From: Alphaproteobacteria bacterium
GTDB taxonomy: Bacteria; Pseudomonadota; Alphaproteobacteria; Caulobacterales; Hyphomonadaceae
Length of the DNA: 64,000 nucleotides
Assembly: GCA_009909065.1 (NCBI GenBank)
Contig: JAAANZ010000031.1
Coordinates: 17,596-81,595, forward strand
Direction: 5' to 3'
The notes under the pieces are model-generated. The model did not search any database. It was not told where the DNA came from and worked only from the letters and a program-made list of their open reading frames with translations. Numbering within the stretch: position 1 is the stretch's first letter; each line of letters opens with the position of its first letter. This document shows positions 8,245-17,697 of this stretch, in pieces. The translations under genes were made by a program, and so were the position numbers.

Positions 8245-9711
8245 ATGACCCGCCCAGTGTCCCAGTCGGATCCCGTCATAATGTGGTTCAGGAATGACCT
8301 TCGCCTGCACGACAACCCGGCCCTGCATGCGGCCGTTTCGAGCGGGCGGCCTTTGGTATGCCTCTATATCCTCGACGAGGAGAGCCCGGGTCTTCGCGTG
8401 CCGGGCGGCGCGGCGAAATGGTGGCTGGACAAGTCGCTGCGTGCACTCGGCGAAGATATTGCCGCGCGTGGCGGGCGGCTCACGCTGCGCCGCGGCCGGG
8501 CTGACGCGGTGATTGACCAGGTCGTGGAGGAGAGCGGAGCCGGCGCCATTGTCTGGAACAGGCGCTATGACGCCGTCGGGCGCACGATCGATGCCGGTAT
8601 AAAGGAAGGCCTGCGCGCGCGCGGTCTCAAAGCCGACAGTCATAACGGATCGCTCCTGATGGAACCCTGGCGCCTGGAAACCGGCTCGGGGGGCTATTAC
8701 AAGGTGTTCACGCCCTTCTGGCGCGCACTCTGGAAAGCCTATGAGGCGCCCGGCGATCTCGGTGTGCCCGCGGATCTCGGCGGTCCGCAGCCCGCCAGTG
8801 ATGCACTGGATGACTGGGGATTGCACCCGACACGACCGGACTGGTCGAAGGGCTTCGAGCGGCTCTGGACACCCGGCGAGACGCCTGCCCGCGAGCGTCT
8901 CGAGAGCTTCCTGGACGGCCCCGCCGAACACTATGACGATGCCCGCGAGCGCCCCGATACAGACGGCACATCACGCCTGTCGCCGCATTTGCGCTGGGGC
9001 GAGATCGGGCCGGCCAGCGTCTGGCGCACAGTCCGCGCGGCCATGGAGGAAGGGGCGATCGATCAAAGGCATGCCCTGTCATTCCTCTCGGAGATTGCCT
9101 GGCGGGAATTCTCCTATGTCCTTCTCTTCCACAATCCCGATCTTTGCGAGGAGAATTACAATTCCGATTTCCGGCACATGCCCTGGCGCGACAGTGAAAC
9201 CGACCTCAAGGCCTGGCAGAAGGGCCTGACCGGGTATCCAATGGTCGATGCCGGGATGCGCCAGCTCTGGGCTCGCGGCTGGATGCATAACCGCGTGCGC
9301 ATGATCACGGGCAGCTTCCTGACCAAGCACCTCCTGCTACCATGGCAGCAAGGAGAGGACTGGTTCTGGGACACGCTTGTCGATGCCGACCCGGCCTCCA
9401 ATGCGGCCGGCTGGCAATGGGTGGCCGGTTCCGGTGCCGATGCGGCGCCCTATTTCCGCGTCTTCAACCCTATCACGCAGGGCGCAAAATTCGACCCCGA
9501 TGGCGCTTATGTCCGTCACTGGTGCCCCGAAATCGCCAGCCTGCCGGACAAGCACCTGCATGCGCCCTGGAAGGCCCCGAAAGACGTGCTCAAGACCGCT
9601 GGCGTCGAACTCGGCCGGAATTACCCCGCTCCGCTGATCGAGCACATGGACGGGCGCCGGCGGGCGCTGGAAGCCTATGACATATTGAAGGAAAGGCGCG
9701 AGACGGCATGA
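8245..9711 (+). CDS. phrB: Deoxyribodipyrimidine photo-lyase (class I CPD photolyase)
   Basis: This is a light-driven FAD enzyme that splits cyclobutane pyrimidine dimers. The 488-residue protein has the antenna-domain start IMWFRNDLRLHDNPAL, the FAD-binding region TSRLSPHLRWGEIGP and the signature WREFSYVLLFH. The C-terminal signature WDTLVDADPASNAAGWQWVAGSG lies near 375-395. It is the first gene of a four-gene operon (stop/start overlaps ATGA) that also makes cyclopropane fatty acid synthase, typical of alphaproteobacterial light/singlet-oxygen regulons. The preceding TGATCC-N16-CGTAA promoter supports that. Confidence 0.95.
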   Translation: MTRPVSQSDPVIMWFRNDLRLHDNPALHAAVSSGRPLVCLYILDEESPGLRVPGGAAKWWLDKSLRALGEDIAARGGRLTLRRGRADAVIDQVVEESGAGAIVWNRRYDAVGRTIDAGIKEGLRARGLKADSHNGSLLMEPWRLETGSGGYYKVFTPFWRALWKAYEAPGDLGVPADLGGPQPASDALDDWGLHPTRPDWSKGFERLWTPGETPARERLESFLDGPAEHYDDARERPDTDGTSRLSPHLRWGEIGPASVWRTVRAAMEEGAIDQRHALSFLSEIAWREFSYVLLFHNPDLCEENYNSDFRHMPWRDSETDLKAWQKGLTGYPMVDAGMRQLWARGWMHNRVRMITGSFLTKHLLLPWQQGEDWFWDTLVDADPASNAAGWQWVAGSGADAAPYFRVFNPITQGAKFDPDGAYVRHWCPEIASLPDKHLHAPWKAPKDVLKTAGVELGRNYPAPLIEHMDGRRRALEAYDILKERRETA

Positions 9712-11024
9712 AACGGATCGCCATTATCGGATCAGGCATATCGGGCCTCGGCGCCGCCTATGCCCTTCGCAACACCGCCGATGTCACGCTTTACGAGGCT
9801 CGCGGCCGGCTGGGCGGACATTCCCATACGCTGCGGATCGACCATGGCGGCGAAGCGCTGGATGTCGATGTCGGTTTCATCGTCTATAACGGGCGCAATT
9901 ATCCCAATCTCACGGGCCTGTTCGACGCGCTGGATGTCGTTACGCAACCGAGCGATATGAGTTTCTCGGTCTCCGATCCGGACGGCTATGAATGGGCGTC
10001 GTCCTCACGCGGCATCTTCGCGCAGAAGCGCAACCTGTTCAGCCCGCGCTTTCACCGCTTCTGGCGAACAATCCTGAAATTCAATGATGTCGCCCGCGCC
10101 CAGCTCGCCGCCGGCGAAATCGGCGATGTGGCGCTGCGCGTATGGCTGGACGAGAATGGTTTCGACCAGGTCTTTCGCGACAATTACATCCTGCCCATGG
10201 CCGCCGCGATCTGGTCGACGCCCGAACGCGGCGTGCTCGACTTTCCTGCGCGCAGCTTTTTCGAGTTCTTCGAGAATCATCGCCTGATGCACAAGGAACG
10301 CCCGAAATGGCGCACCGTCACGGGCGGTTCGCAGACTTACGTAAAAAGGATCGGGCAGGAACTCGGCGATCGTGTTCGGCTGGCAAACCCGGTACGACGG
10401 GTCGCCCCGTTTGGGCAGAGGGTCAAGGTCACGGTCGAAAGCGGGCAAAGCGATGTATTCGACGAGGTCATCCTGGCCTGTCATTCCGACCAGGCGCTGG
10501 CGATCCTTGATACGGCTTACGACACGCAGCGCTTCAACCTCGCCTCGGTGCGCTACCGGCCCAACCAGGTTTACCTGCATCGCGATGCCCGCCTCATGCC
10601 GAAACGGCGTGCGGCCTGGGCCAGCTGGAATGTCCTGAAGGGGCACGGCGAGGATGTCTGCCTGAGTTACTGGATGAACCGGCTGCAGTCGCTGCCGGAG
10701 CGCTGCGCGACCTTCGTGACACTCAACCCGCTCACGCCCCCGGCCGACGATACCGTGTTCGCTGAGCTCAGCTTCGATCATCCCCAGTTTGACGGGCCCG
10801 CCGAGGCCGCCGTGCGCGAGCTCAAGCGCCTGCAGGGGAGCGGTGGCATCTGGTTTGCCGGAGCCTGGATGGGGCGCGGCTTTCATGAAGACGGCCTGAA
10901 ATCGGGCCTCTCGCCGGCCCTGTCACTTGGGGGTCAGGTGCCCTGGAATGCCGAAGGCGTTGAAATCGTGTCCCGCCAACAGGACACTGCGCCAGTACAA
11001 CTGGTTGGGACGGCAACGAATTGA
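9708..11024 (+). CDS. FAD-dependent oxidoreductase (COG2907, amine-oxidase fold)
   Basis: This 438-residue flavoprotein has the N-terminal dinucleotide-binding motif IIGSGISGLGAAYAL and a conserved ARGRLGGHSHTL segment that binds the FAD ribityl chain. The C-terminal closing motif is GIWFAGAWMGRGFHEDGLKSG. It belongs to the COG2907 proteins that occur with DUF1365 and cyclopropane-fatty-acid synthase genes. A role in modifying unsaturated or cyclopropane acyl chains is likely but the reaction is not proven here. It overlaps phrB and the DUF1365 gene by 4 bp each, so translation is coupled. Confidence 0.88.
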   Translation: MKRIAIIGSGISGLGAAYALRNTADVTLYEARGRLGGHSHTLRIDHGGEALDVDVGFIVYNGRNYPNLTGLFDALDVVTQPSDMSFSVSDPDGYEWASSSRGIFAQKRNLFSPRFHRFWRTILKFNDVARAQLAAGEIGDVALRVWLDENGFDQVFRDNYILPMAAAIWSTPERGVLDFPARSFFEFFENHRLMHKERPKWRTVTGGSQTYVKRIGQELGDRVRLANPVRRVAPFGQRVKVTVESGQSDVFDEVILACHSDQALAILDTAYDTQRFNLASVRYRPNQVYLHRDARLMPKRRAAWASWNVLKGHGEDVCLSYWMNRLQSLPERCATFVTLNPLTPPADDTVFAELSFDHPQFDGPAEAAVRELKRLQGSGGIWFAGAWMGRGFHEDGLKSGLSPALSLGGQVPWNAEGVEIVSRQQDTAPVQLVGTATN

Positions 11025-11818
11025 ACCTGCAGCCGGCCCTCCGACTCCTCAAGGGACGCACCGACCATGTGCGTTTTGCCCCCTTCCATCACAGGTTTGG
11101 CTATCGATTGTTCCTGATCGACCTGGATATCGACCGGCTCGGGGAAGCCGCCCGGACCTCGCGCCTGTTCAGCGTGGATCGCGCCAATCTGTTCTCGTTT
11201 CGCAGGCGCGACCATGGCGCGCGCACCGATGCCGACCTGCGGCCATGGGCCGAAGCCCGCCTTCGCGAAAACGGCATAGACCCGGCCGGCGCCGCGATTC
11301 GCCTTGTCACCTTTCCGCGCCACCTGGGCTACAAATTCGCCCCGCTCTCCCTCTGGTTCGCGCACGGACCGGACGGGGGGCTTCGCGCCATCATCTACGA
11401 GGTCAACAACACGTTCGGCGAGAGCCACAGCTATGTCGCCGCGGCCGATGGCAGCCCGGCCTTTCACCGGGGCGACAAGACATTCCATGTCTCTCCCTTC
11501 TTCGATGTCAGCGGGCAGTACCGCTTCTCGCTGCGCCGACCGGAGGGCGGCCTCGGCCTTGTGATCGACAGTTTCGAGGGCACCGAGCGCCTGCATATGG
11601 CGACCATCAAGGCCCGTTACGCGCCGGCGGGCGACGGCCAGTTCCTGTTGGCCAGCCTCACCCGCCCGCTGTCTTCGCTTGCGGTCACACTTGGGATACA
11701 CTGGCAAGCGCTGAAATTGTGGGTCAAGGGCGCAAAATACCGACCCAAACCGGCCCCGCCCAGCACGGCAAGCACGCCTGCCCAGGCGGGGGGCGCTACT
11801 GCGGAGGACAGTCCATGA
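11021..11818 (+). CDS. DUF1365 family protein
   Basis: This 265-residue protein is DUF1365 (COG3496), found almost always between the COG2907 flavoprotein and cfa. Visible family motifs are HHRFGYRLFLIDLDID near the N-terminus, VTFPRHLGYKFAPLSLWF, YEVNNTFGESHSY in the middle and KTFHVSPFFDVSGQYRF after it. No catalytic mechanism is established. Context implies work on membrane acyl chains with the neighbouring flavoprotein and Cfa. It overlaps both neighbours by 4 bp. Confidence 0.88.
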   Translation: MNLQPALRLLKGRTDHVRFAPFHHRFGYRLFLIDLDIDRLGEAARTSRLFSVDRANLFSFRRRDHGARTDADLRPWAEARLRENGIDPAGAAIRLVTFPRHLGYKFAPLSLWFAHGPDGGLRAIIYEVNNTFGESHSYVAAADGSPAFHRGDKTFHVSPFFDVSGQYRFSLRRPEGGLGLVIDSFEGTERLHMATIKARYAPAGDGQFLLASLTRPLSSLAVTLGIHWQALKLWVKGAKYRPKPAPPSTASTPAQAGGATAEDSP

Positions 11819-13038
11819 GCGAGGAAATCCAGGCCAGCCGGCAGAGCATTTCGCAGCTGAAATCGGTTCCGGCCAGTTTCAGGATGGGGGCGCTGGCCCT
11901 CCTGCGCGCGCGGCGCGGCCGGATCACCGTGACGCTCGATGATGGCCGGCGGCTGGTCTTCGATCATGGCGAAGCCGGACCGCAGGCCGAGATCATTGCC
12001 CATGATTACAGCTTCGTGAAACAGGTGCTCGCCGGCGGTGATATCGGGTTTGCCGAAGCGTATATGGACGGCAAATGGTCAACGCCCGACCTGACCGCCG
12101 TCCTGCTCTTCTTCACGGAGAATTTCGAGGCGGCCGGCCGTCTCGCCGTGGGCGGCTGGATGGTGCGGATCGCCAACAATCTGCGTCATTTCTTCAACCG
12201 CAATTCCAGGGCGGGCGCACGTCGGAACATCATGGCCCATTATGACCTGGGCAATGATTTCTACAGCGCCTGGCTCGACCCCAGCATGACCTATTCCTCC
12301 GCGCTCTACGCCTCGCCCAACCAGTCGCTTGAACAGGCCCAGGCGACCAAGTATGAAGGCATCGTCGAGCGCCTTGGCGCCGGCCCCGACAGCGAAATCC
12401 TGGAAATCGGCTGCGGCTGGGGCGGCTTTGCCGAATATGCCGCAAAAACCCGCGGAGCGCGGGTGACCTGCCTGACCATCTCCGAAGCCCAGGCCGATTA
12501 TGCCCGCAAGCGGATGCAGCGCGAGGGCCTTTCGGATCTCGTCGATATCCGACTCGAAGACTATCGCGACCATGAGGGACAATATGACGGCGTGGCGTCC
12601 ATAGAAATGTTCGAGGCGGTCGGCGAGGAATACTGGCCCGCCTATTTCGGCAGGATTGCCAGCATGCTGAAAGCCGGCGGTCGCGCCGCCCTGCAGATCA
12701 TCACCATCGGCGACGCGTATTTCGAGAATTATCGCCGGCGCGCCGATTTCATACAGCGCTACATCTTTCCCGGCGGCATGCTGCCGAGCGAGTCGGCGCT
12801 GAAAGAGCAGTTTCGCACCGCGGGCCTGCGCCATGACGCCGTGGGATATTTCGGGCAGGACTATGCGAGCACGCTGAAAACCTGGTCGAAACGCTTCAAT
12901 GAAGCCTGGCCCCGCATTGCTCCGCTCGGATTTGACGACACATTCCGGCGCATGTGGAATTTCTACCTGTCTTATTGCGAGGCCGGGTTCATTTCAGGCC
13001 GCATCAATGTCGGGCAGTTCCAGCTCAGTCGGGCCTGA
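11815..13038 (+). CDS. cfa: Cyclopropane-fatty-acyl-phospholipid synthase
   Basis: This SAM-dependent methyltransferase adds a methylene bridge to unsaturated acyl chains of membrane phospholipids. The 407-residue protein shows HYDLGNDFYSAWLDPSMTYSSALY (substrate/active-site region), the SAM motif ILEIGCGWGGFAEYAA and the family's later motifs (VASIEMFEAVGEEYW, RYIFPGGMLPSE). The true ATG at 11815 overlaps the DUF1365 stop; the long upstream ORF extension is not real. It ends the phrB operon. CFA synthases of RpoE/ChrR regulons protect membranes against singlet oxygen. Confidence 0.95.
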   Translation: MSEEIQASRQSISQLKSVPASFRMGALALLRARRGRITVTLDDGRRLVFDHGEAGPQAEIIAHDYSFVKQVLAGGDIGFAEAYMDGKWSTPDLTAVLLFFTENFEAAGRLAVGGWMVRIANNLRHFFNRNSRAGARRNIMAHYDLGNDFYSAWLDPSMTYSSALYASPNQSLEQAQATKYEGIVERLGAGPDSEILEIGCGWGGFAEYAAKTRGARVTCLTISEAQADYARKRMQREGLSDLVDIRLEDYRDHEGQYDGVASIEMFEAVGEEYWPAYFGRIASMLKAGGRAALQIITIGDAYFENYRRRADFIQRYIFPGGMLPSESALKEQFRTAGLRHDAVGYFGQDYASTLKTWSKRFNEAWPRIAPLGFDDTFRRMWNFYLSYCEAGFISGRINVGQFQLSRA

Positions 13039-13100
13039 GCGCAGCATTGTCGCCAATGGCCGGCGCAAAAGCCAGTGATCCTGTCGGACAGCCCGGCCGG

Positions 13101-13175
13101 TGGCACTCCCTAGGGGAATCGAACCCCTCTTTCCAGGTTGAAAACCTGGCGTCCTAACCGATAGACGAAGGGAGC
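13101..13175 (-). tRNA. tRNA-Glu (anticodon TTC)
   Basis: The complement folds as a 75-nt tRNA with encoded CCA. It has the acceptor pair GCTCCCT/AGGGAGT, D-loop TATCGGTTAGGAC, anticodon arm GGTTTTCAACC with anticodon TTC, and T-arm GGGGTTCGATTCCCC. It sits between cfa and recJ. Confidence 0.97.
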
Positions 13176-13256
13176 CCGCCGGCTGGAACGCGCGATATAG
13201 CGAGGTGGGGCCAGGCTGGCAAGCGTTCGCTTGCGACCTTTTTGCAGCTTCCCGGC

Positions 13257-15053
13257 CTATTCCACAAGCGCCGCATCAATCACCTCCAGCTGAACGCGGC
13301 GCCGACCATTCCATTCATCGGCCTTGAGCCGGCCCGCCAGATGCAGCCGCTCGCCCGACAAGGCCGCGACACCGAGCGGTTCGTCAGCCATTCGCCAGGC
13401 CAGGCATTCCAGGCGGCCGGTCTCGTCCTCGGCCTGGAACTTCAGGTGATGGGTCCCGATCCGCCTGGCATTGACGATCCTCAGGTCGCGAAAACCCAAG
13501 ACCGGCTGACGCGCGCCCGCGCCGAACGGGCCGATCCTGTCGATCAGTTCACACAGTTCGAGACTGGCCGCGCCGGGCGCGACAAGCGTGTCCACCAGCA
13601 GTTCCCGGGCCGCCGCCCGCTCTTCCGCGAAGTCGGCCATGTGCGCGGCCATCCAGTCGCGCAAGGCCGGGATCTGGCCGGGTTCGCAGCTCAAGCCACC
13701 GGCCATGGCATGACCCCCGCCCGACAGGATGACACCCTCCTTCGCCGCCGCCGCTATGGCATCGCCGATATTCACCCCGGTCACGGAACGCGCCGAGCCC
13801 TTGGCCACCGGCCCCAGCCCGTCCCCCCAGCCGATCACGATGGCCGGCAGATGGAACCGGTCCTTCAGCCGCCCGGCGACAATCCCGATCACGCCGGGGT
13901 GCCAGCCTTCCCCACTCGCCACGAGGATTCCACAATCGGGATCATCGCCAATCTGGCGCTCGGCCTGGGCGCTCGCGGATTCCAGTATATCCTGCTCGAG
14001 CGCCTTGCGCTCATCATTGAGCGCGTGCAGCCGTTCGGCCAGCGCGATGGCCTCGCCGCGGTCATCGGCTGCCAGCAGCTTCGCCGCCAGCCAGGGATCT
14101 CCGACCCGCCCGCCGGCATTCAGGCGCGGTCCCAATACGAATGTGGCATGATATACGCTGTCGATGGTGCCCAGACCGGCGACATCGGCGAGCGCGCGAA
14201 GCCCGGCATTGTCGCCGCGCGCCATCACTTTCAGACCCTGGCGAACAAAGGCGCGGTTCACCCCGCGCAGCGGCGCCATGTCGCAAAGCGTGCCCAGGGC
14301 GCAAAGATCCAACCACCGCATCAGGTCCGGCAAGCCGCCGGGCGGTGCCACGCCTCTCTGGCGCGCGAGACGGTTCACGGCGGCCACGAAAACGAACACC
14401 ACGCCCGCCGCAGCCAGGTGGCCGCAGCCCGACTCGCAGTCCGACCGGTTCGGATTGACCAGGGCGGCGGTTTCGGGGATTTCCTCACCCTGCATCAGGT
14501 GATGATCAATCACGATGACGGGCAGATCGATCCTGCGCGCCTCGGCCAGCGCGCGCGTGGCGGCCGCCCCGCAATCCACCGTGATGACGAGATCCGAGCC
14601 GGTCTCCTTGAGGTGGCGGAAAGCCTCCGGCGAAGGGCCATACCCTTCGGCAAGCCGATCGGGCACATACAGACCGAGCTGGCGTCCCCAGGCACGGAAA
14701 TACCCGGCAAGCGTGGCCGAACTTGTTCCGCCATCGACATCATAATCGGCAAAAACCGTGACATTGCGCCCGTCCAGCAGCGCCTCCAGCACGAGGCCGG
14801 CCGCCTTGTCCATATCGGCAAAGCCCGACGGGTCCGGGAATTCGGTGCGCAGTGTCGGTGCGAGGAAGGAATCGACAGTGTCCGGGCTCACACCGCGCTG
14901 CGCGAGCAGGCGCGCCAGGAGGTCATTGCCGTCCAGTCTCGCCGCAAGCCGGCGGACAAGCGCTTCATCGCCCTGCGGCAATGTCCAGAACCGTCCTGTC
15001 AGTGACTGGCGGACGCCGAAAAGATGTTCGCCGTTTCGCGCGGTTTCATTCAT
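13257..15053 (-). CDS. recJ: Single-stranded-DNA-specific exonuclease RecJ
   Basis: RecJ is a 5'-3' ssDNA exonuclease of the DHH phosphoesterase superfamily used in recombination and mismatch repair. The 598-residue protein has motif I ADYDVDGGTSSA, the signature VIVIDHHLM (DHH), the DHHA1 segment (GGGHAMAGGLS) and a C-terminal OB domain that ends LEVIDAALVE. I chose the ATG at 15053 (MNETARNGEH) with a GGCAGG ribosome site. The ORF extends further upstream, but without family similarity. Confidence 0.95.
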   Translation of the reverse strand: MNETARNGEHLFGVRQSLTGRFWTLPQGDEALVRRLAARLDGNDLLARLLAQRGVSPDTVDSFLAPTLRTEFPDPSGFADMDKAAGLVLEALLDGRNVTVFADYDVDGGTSSATLAGYFRAWGRQLGLYVPDRLAEGYGPSPEAFRHLKETGSDLVITVDCGAAATRALAEARRIDLPVIVIDHHLMQGEEIPETAALVNPNRSDCESGCGHLAAAGVVFVFVAAVNRLARQRGVAPPGGLPDLMRWLDLCALGTLCDMAPLRGVNRAFVRQGLKVMARGDNAGLRALADVAGLGTIDSVYHATFVLGPRLNAGGRVGDPWLAAKLLAADDRGEAIALAERLHALNDERKALEQDILESASAQAERQIGDDPDCGILVASGEGWHPGVIGIVAGRLKDRFHLPAIVIGWGDGLGPVAKGSARSVTGVNIGDAIAAAAKEGVILSGGGHAMAGGLSCEPGQIPALRDWMAAHMADFAEERAAARELLVDTLVAPGAASLELCELIDRIGPFGAGARQPVLGFRDLRIVNARRIGTHHLKFQAEDETGRLECLAWRMADEPLGVAALSGERLHLAGRLKADEWNGRRRVQLEVIDAALVE

Positions 15054-15135
15054 CCTGCCATAATAGCCGAGTCGTCCAGAAACGGCATGCGCGAATGACA
15101 CTCCGAACCACGCGCATCGCGCGGGCCGGCCTGGC

Positions 15136-16391
15136 CTAACTGTAGCGCGCCTCGACGCGGTCGCCTTCCCGGCCCTCGGATACCGCGGCGAGGCTCTCGG
15201 CAAGGTCGGCGAGATATTGCTCTGTGACATCGGCATGTTTGGGTGAAAGCATCAGGTGCAGGCTGGGCGGCTCCTTCGTCACGGATGTGAACCAGCCACG
15301 CCGATACATCTCGCCATATACCGCGAAGGGGTGGGCGCCGGGATGGGAAAACGCCATCAGGCCGAGTTTCGGCGCGCCGACAATCTCGAAACCGAGCCGT
15401 TTGACCCCCTCTTCCATCCGCTCGCGCGTGGCGCAGACAAGGCCTTGCAGCCCCCGATAGCCCTCGATGCCGAGATGGTTCATCACGGCCCAGGCCGCCG
15501 AAATGGCGCCGCCGGGCCGCGTGCCGGCGAGCGTCGGGGTCTTCATCGGCGCGCCCGACCAGGTGTCCATGTCAAAGGGCATATGAGCATACAAAGCCTC
15601 AGACCGGAACAGGACCGTCGAAGCGCCTTTCGCGCAATAGCCATATTTGTGCAGGTCGGCGGACATGGACTGCACCGCCGGTATCTCGAAATCGAAAGGC
15701 GGCACCGGCACGCCGTTCATCCGCGCAAAGGGCGCGAAATAGCCCCCGACACAGGCATCGACATGCAGCCAGACGCCCTTGCGCGCCGCCGCCTCGCCCA
15801 GCGCCTCGATCGGATCGATCAGGCCATGGGGAAAATTCGGCGCCGAGCCGACCGCCATGATCGTGTCAGCGTCCATCGCCGCTTCCATGGCCGCCACATC
15901 CATCCCCCAGCTGCCATCATTGAGCAGCGGCGTGCGGCGCACCTCGATATCCATCAGGTGAGCAGCCTTGTCGAAGGCGAGATGGGCGGAATTGGCCAGC
16001 ACGATGTTGGCCTGGCCCTGCGCCCGGCCATTGGCGCGGGCATAGTCGCGGGCCGTCTTCACCGCCATGGTGATCGAATCGGTCCCGCCCGACGTCATCG
16101 CGCCGGTCGCCCCTTCCGGGCCGTGCAGGAGGCCGAGCGCCATGGAGATGACCTCTTTCTCCATCTGAGCGAGCGAGGGAAAGGCGAGCGGGCCGAGCCC
16201 GTTCTCGGCCATATAGAGCCCGTAGGCCTCGTGCTGCACCTGAGAGAGTTCCGGCCCGGCATTGAAGACATAGACCGCGGTCTTGCCGTCGCGCCATTTC
16301 GCGTCGCCGCCACCCCGCTCGATCATCTCGGCCCTCAGTTCGGGCCGGCCCTCAGTTCGGGCCAGGGGCGGCCCTTTTCCGGCATCTGCAT
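15136..16391 (-). pseudogene. PLP-dependent sphingosine-1-phosphate-lyase-like decarboxylase, frameshifted by a 17-bp tandem duplication
   Basis: This is a group II PLP-dependent lyase of the S1P lyase family. The PLP lysine lies in SADLHKYGYCAKGAS, and GSAPNFPHGLIDPI and MTSGGTDSITMAVKTAR are family motifs. Translation should start at the ATG at 16391 (MQMPEKGR) after a strong AAAGGAGCG ribosome site. A perfect 17-bp duplication at 16329-16362 shifts the frame after about ten codons. Removing one copy gives a 412-residue protein. The ORF track shows only the part from an internal Met (16326). The natural substrate, possibly a sphingoid-base phosphate, is inferred from family only. Confidence 0.85.
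16329..16362. repeat. 17-bp perfect tandem duplication in the S1P-lyase-like gene
   Basis: The unit CGGCCCTCAGTTCGGGC occurs twice head to tail near the 5' end of the gene. Removing one copy restores GRPWPELRAEMIERGGGD in frame. Confidence 0.95.
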
Positions 16392-16727
16392 GGCAGCGCT
16401 CCTTTCAGATATCCTGCCGGTCACTCTAGGCGCATGTCCGGCGCAAGTCGAACCCCTGTCAGAGTGGGGCGATATCACGGATCGGCGGGGCGCGCTCAAC
16501 GCCGGCCCCTTTGGCCGCCTCGCCGCGCATCCGGTTGAGCCCGCGGGCCGCGGCTGAATGCGCCATCACGCTTCCAACTTGCAACGCTCCGGTTTATAAA
16601 CAGACCGGATTGAGGGGCGGCAGCTGTTTGCGAGTTGAACAGCAAAGTCTCGCGCGTAAAACGAAGGACATTGACCGGTTGGATTGCGGCCATATGGTCG
16701 CGACGTTTTTTGCGGACGGAGGGCTCA
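16392..16727. other. Divergent intergenic region, 336 bp
   Basis: No convincing gene is seen here. The region separates the S1P-lyase-like gene from sspB and must hold both promoters. A sigma70-like element lies at its right end, annotated separately. The small ORFs in the track here have no ribosome site or family features. Confidence 0.6.
16671..16698 (+). promoter_or_regulatory. Possible sigma70-type promoter for sspB
   Basis: TTGACC (16671-16676), a 16-bp spacer, then TATGGT (16693-16698), 29 bp before the sspB ATG. This is a pattern match only. Confidence 0.35.
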
Positions 16728-17216
16728 ATGACAGATTATATCGGCTACGAGGTCCTGACCCAGGCGGCGATGCGCGGCGTTGTGCGCGAAGCGCTGCGCA
16801 TGGCCGAACCGGAATGCCAGACACCCGGCGAGCACCATTTCTATGTGACCTTTCGCACACGCGCCCCGGGCGTGCAGATCGCGGACTACCTGGTCGAACG
16901 GTTCCCGGAAGACATGACCATCGTGATCCAGCACCAGTTCTGGGATCTCGAAGTGCATGAGGATCATTTCGAGATCATCCTCAAATTCTCCGGCGTGCCC
17001 CAGCATCTTCGCATTCCCTACACCGCAATCACGCAGTTCGTGGACCCGTCGGTCAGCTTCGGCCTGTCCTTCGAGACCAAGAGCGAATCGGGGGGCGAGC
17101 GCATGGTCAGCCCGGTCGGCACAGGCAATCCGGCGCCCCATCGCCAGCCCGAGGAAAGCGTGGAAGCGCCGGAAGCCGGCACGGTGGTCAATCTCGACGC
17201 CTTCCGGCGCAAATAA
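16728..17216 (+). CDS. sspB: SspB-type ClpXP adaptor
   Basis: This is an alphaproteobacterial SspB that delivers ssrA-tagged proteins to ClpXP. The 162-residue protein has the compact N-terminal domain MTDYIGYEVLTQAAMRGVVREAL. HHFYVTFRTRAPGV, MTIVIQHQFWDLEV and HFEIILKFSGVPQHLRIPYTAIT, the tag-binding core, follow. A low-complexity linker ends in the short ClpX-binding tail VVNLDAFRRK. The ATG at 16728 starts the family consensus; the 31-codon upstream extension is not used. It is followed after 16 bp by two thioesterase genes on the same strand. Confidence 0.93.
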   Translation: MTDYIGYEVLTQAAMRGVVREALRMAEPECQTPGEHHFYVTFRTRAPGVQIADYLVERFPEDMTIVIQHQFWDLEVHEDHFEIILKFSGVPQHLRIPYTAITQFVDPSVSFGLSFETKSESGGERMVSPVGTGNPAPHRQPEESVEAPEAGTVVNLDAFRRK

Positions 17217-17232
17217 GGCGCAAGGCCGCGCA

Positions 17233-17697
17233 ATGTCCGAGACCGACAAGACCCCCGCCCGGATCAGCGACGCCGACATGCTGGCGCGCTTCCGCAATTC
17301 CAAGAAACGCCCCCCCTGCTCGGACACGCTCGGCATGCGCCTGGAGGCCGTGGACCAGACCAATCAGTCCCTGACCATGTCGTTCCAGGTCAGTGAGAGT
17401 TTTGCCAATCCGACCGGCGCCATACAGGGCGGCTTCATCACCGCGATGCTGGACGAGGCCATGAGCAGCTGTGTCATCATCGCCTCGAACGTCACCATGA
17501 CGGCGCCGACCCTGGAACTGAAGACCAGTTATCTGCGCCCGCTGTTTCCCGGCCCGGCGCGCGTCGAGGCGCGGATCCTGCGCATGGGTCGGTCGGCCGC
17601 CTTCATGGAGGCCGACTGTTTCGACCCGGATGGAAAGCTTGTCGCGCGCGCCACGGCGACCGCCGCGCCCAAACCCTTCCGGCGGATTGCCCAGTGA
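17233..17697 (+). CDS. Hotdog-fold thioesterase (PaaI/4HBT family), first of a tandem pair
   Basis: This 154-residue hotdog protein is likely an acyl-CoA thioesterase. The core GAIQGGFITAMLDEAMSSCV carries the family's catalytic acidic residue on the hot-dog helix, and TLELKTSYLRPLFPGPARVEARI forms the strands after it. I chose the ATG at 17233 (MSETDKTPA). Its stop overlaps the next gene's start by 4 bp. That gene encodes a paralogue with the same GGFISAMLDEVMS motif, so the pair probably arose by duplication and may form a hetero-oligomer. Confidence 0.85.
   Translation: MSETDKTPARISDADMLARFRNSKKRPPCSDTLGMRLEAVDQTNQSLTMSFQVSESFANPTGAIQGGFITAMLDEAMSSCVIIASNVTMTAPTLELKTSYLRPLFPGPARVEARILRMGRSAAFMEADCFDPDGKLVARATATAAPKPFRRIAQ

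Noticed and set aside
10927-11814. Upstream extension of the cfa ORF
   Set aside because: It lies in another frame over DUF1365 and the flavoprotein; Cfa homology begins at the ATG at 11815.
13242-15005. 587-residue plus-strand ORF opposite recJ
   Set aside because: Antisense shadow of a clearly conserved recJ; no domain features.
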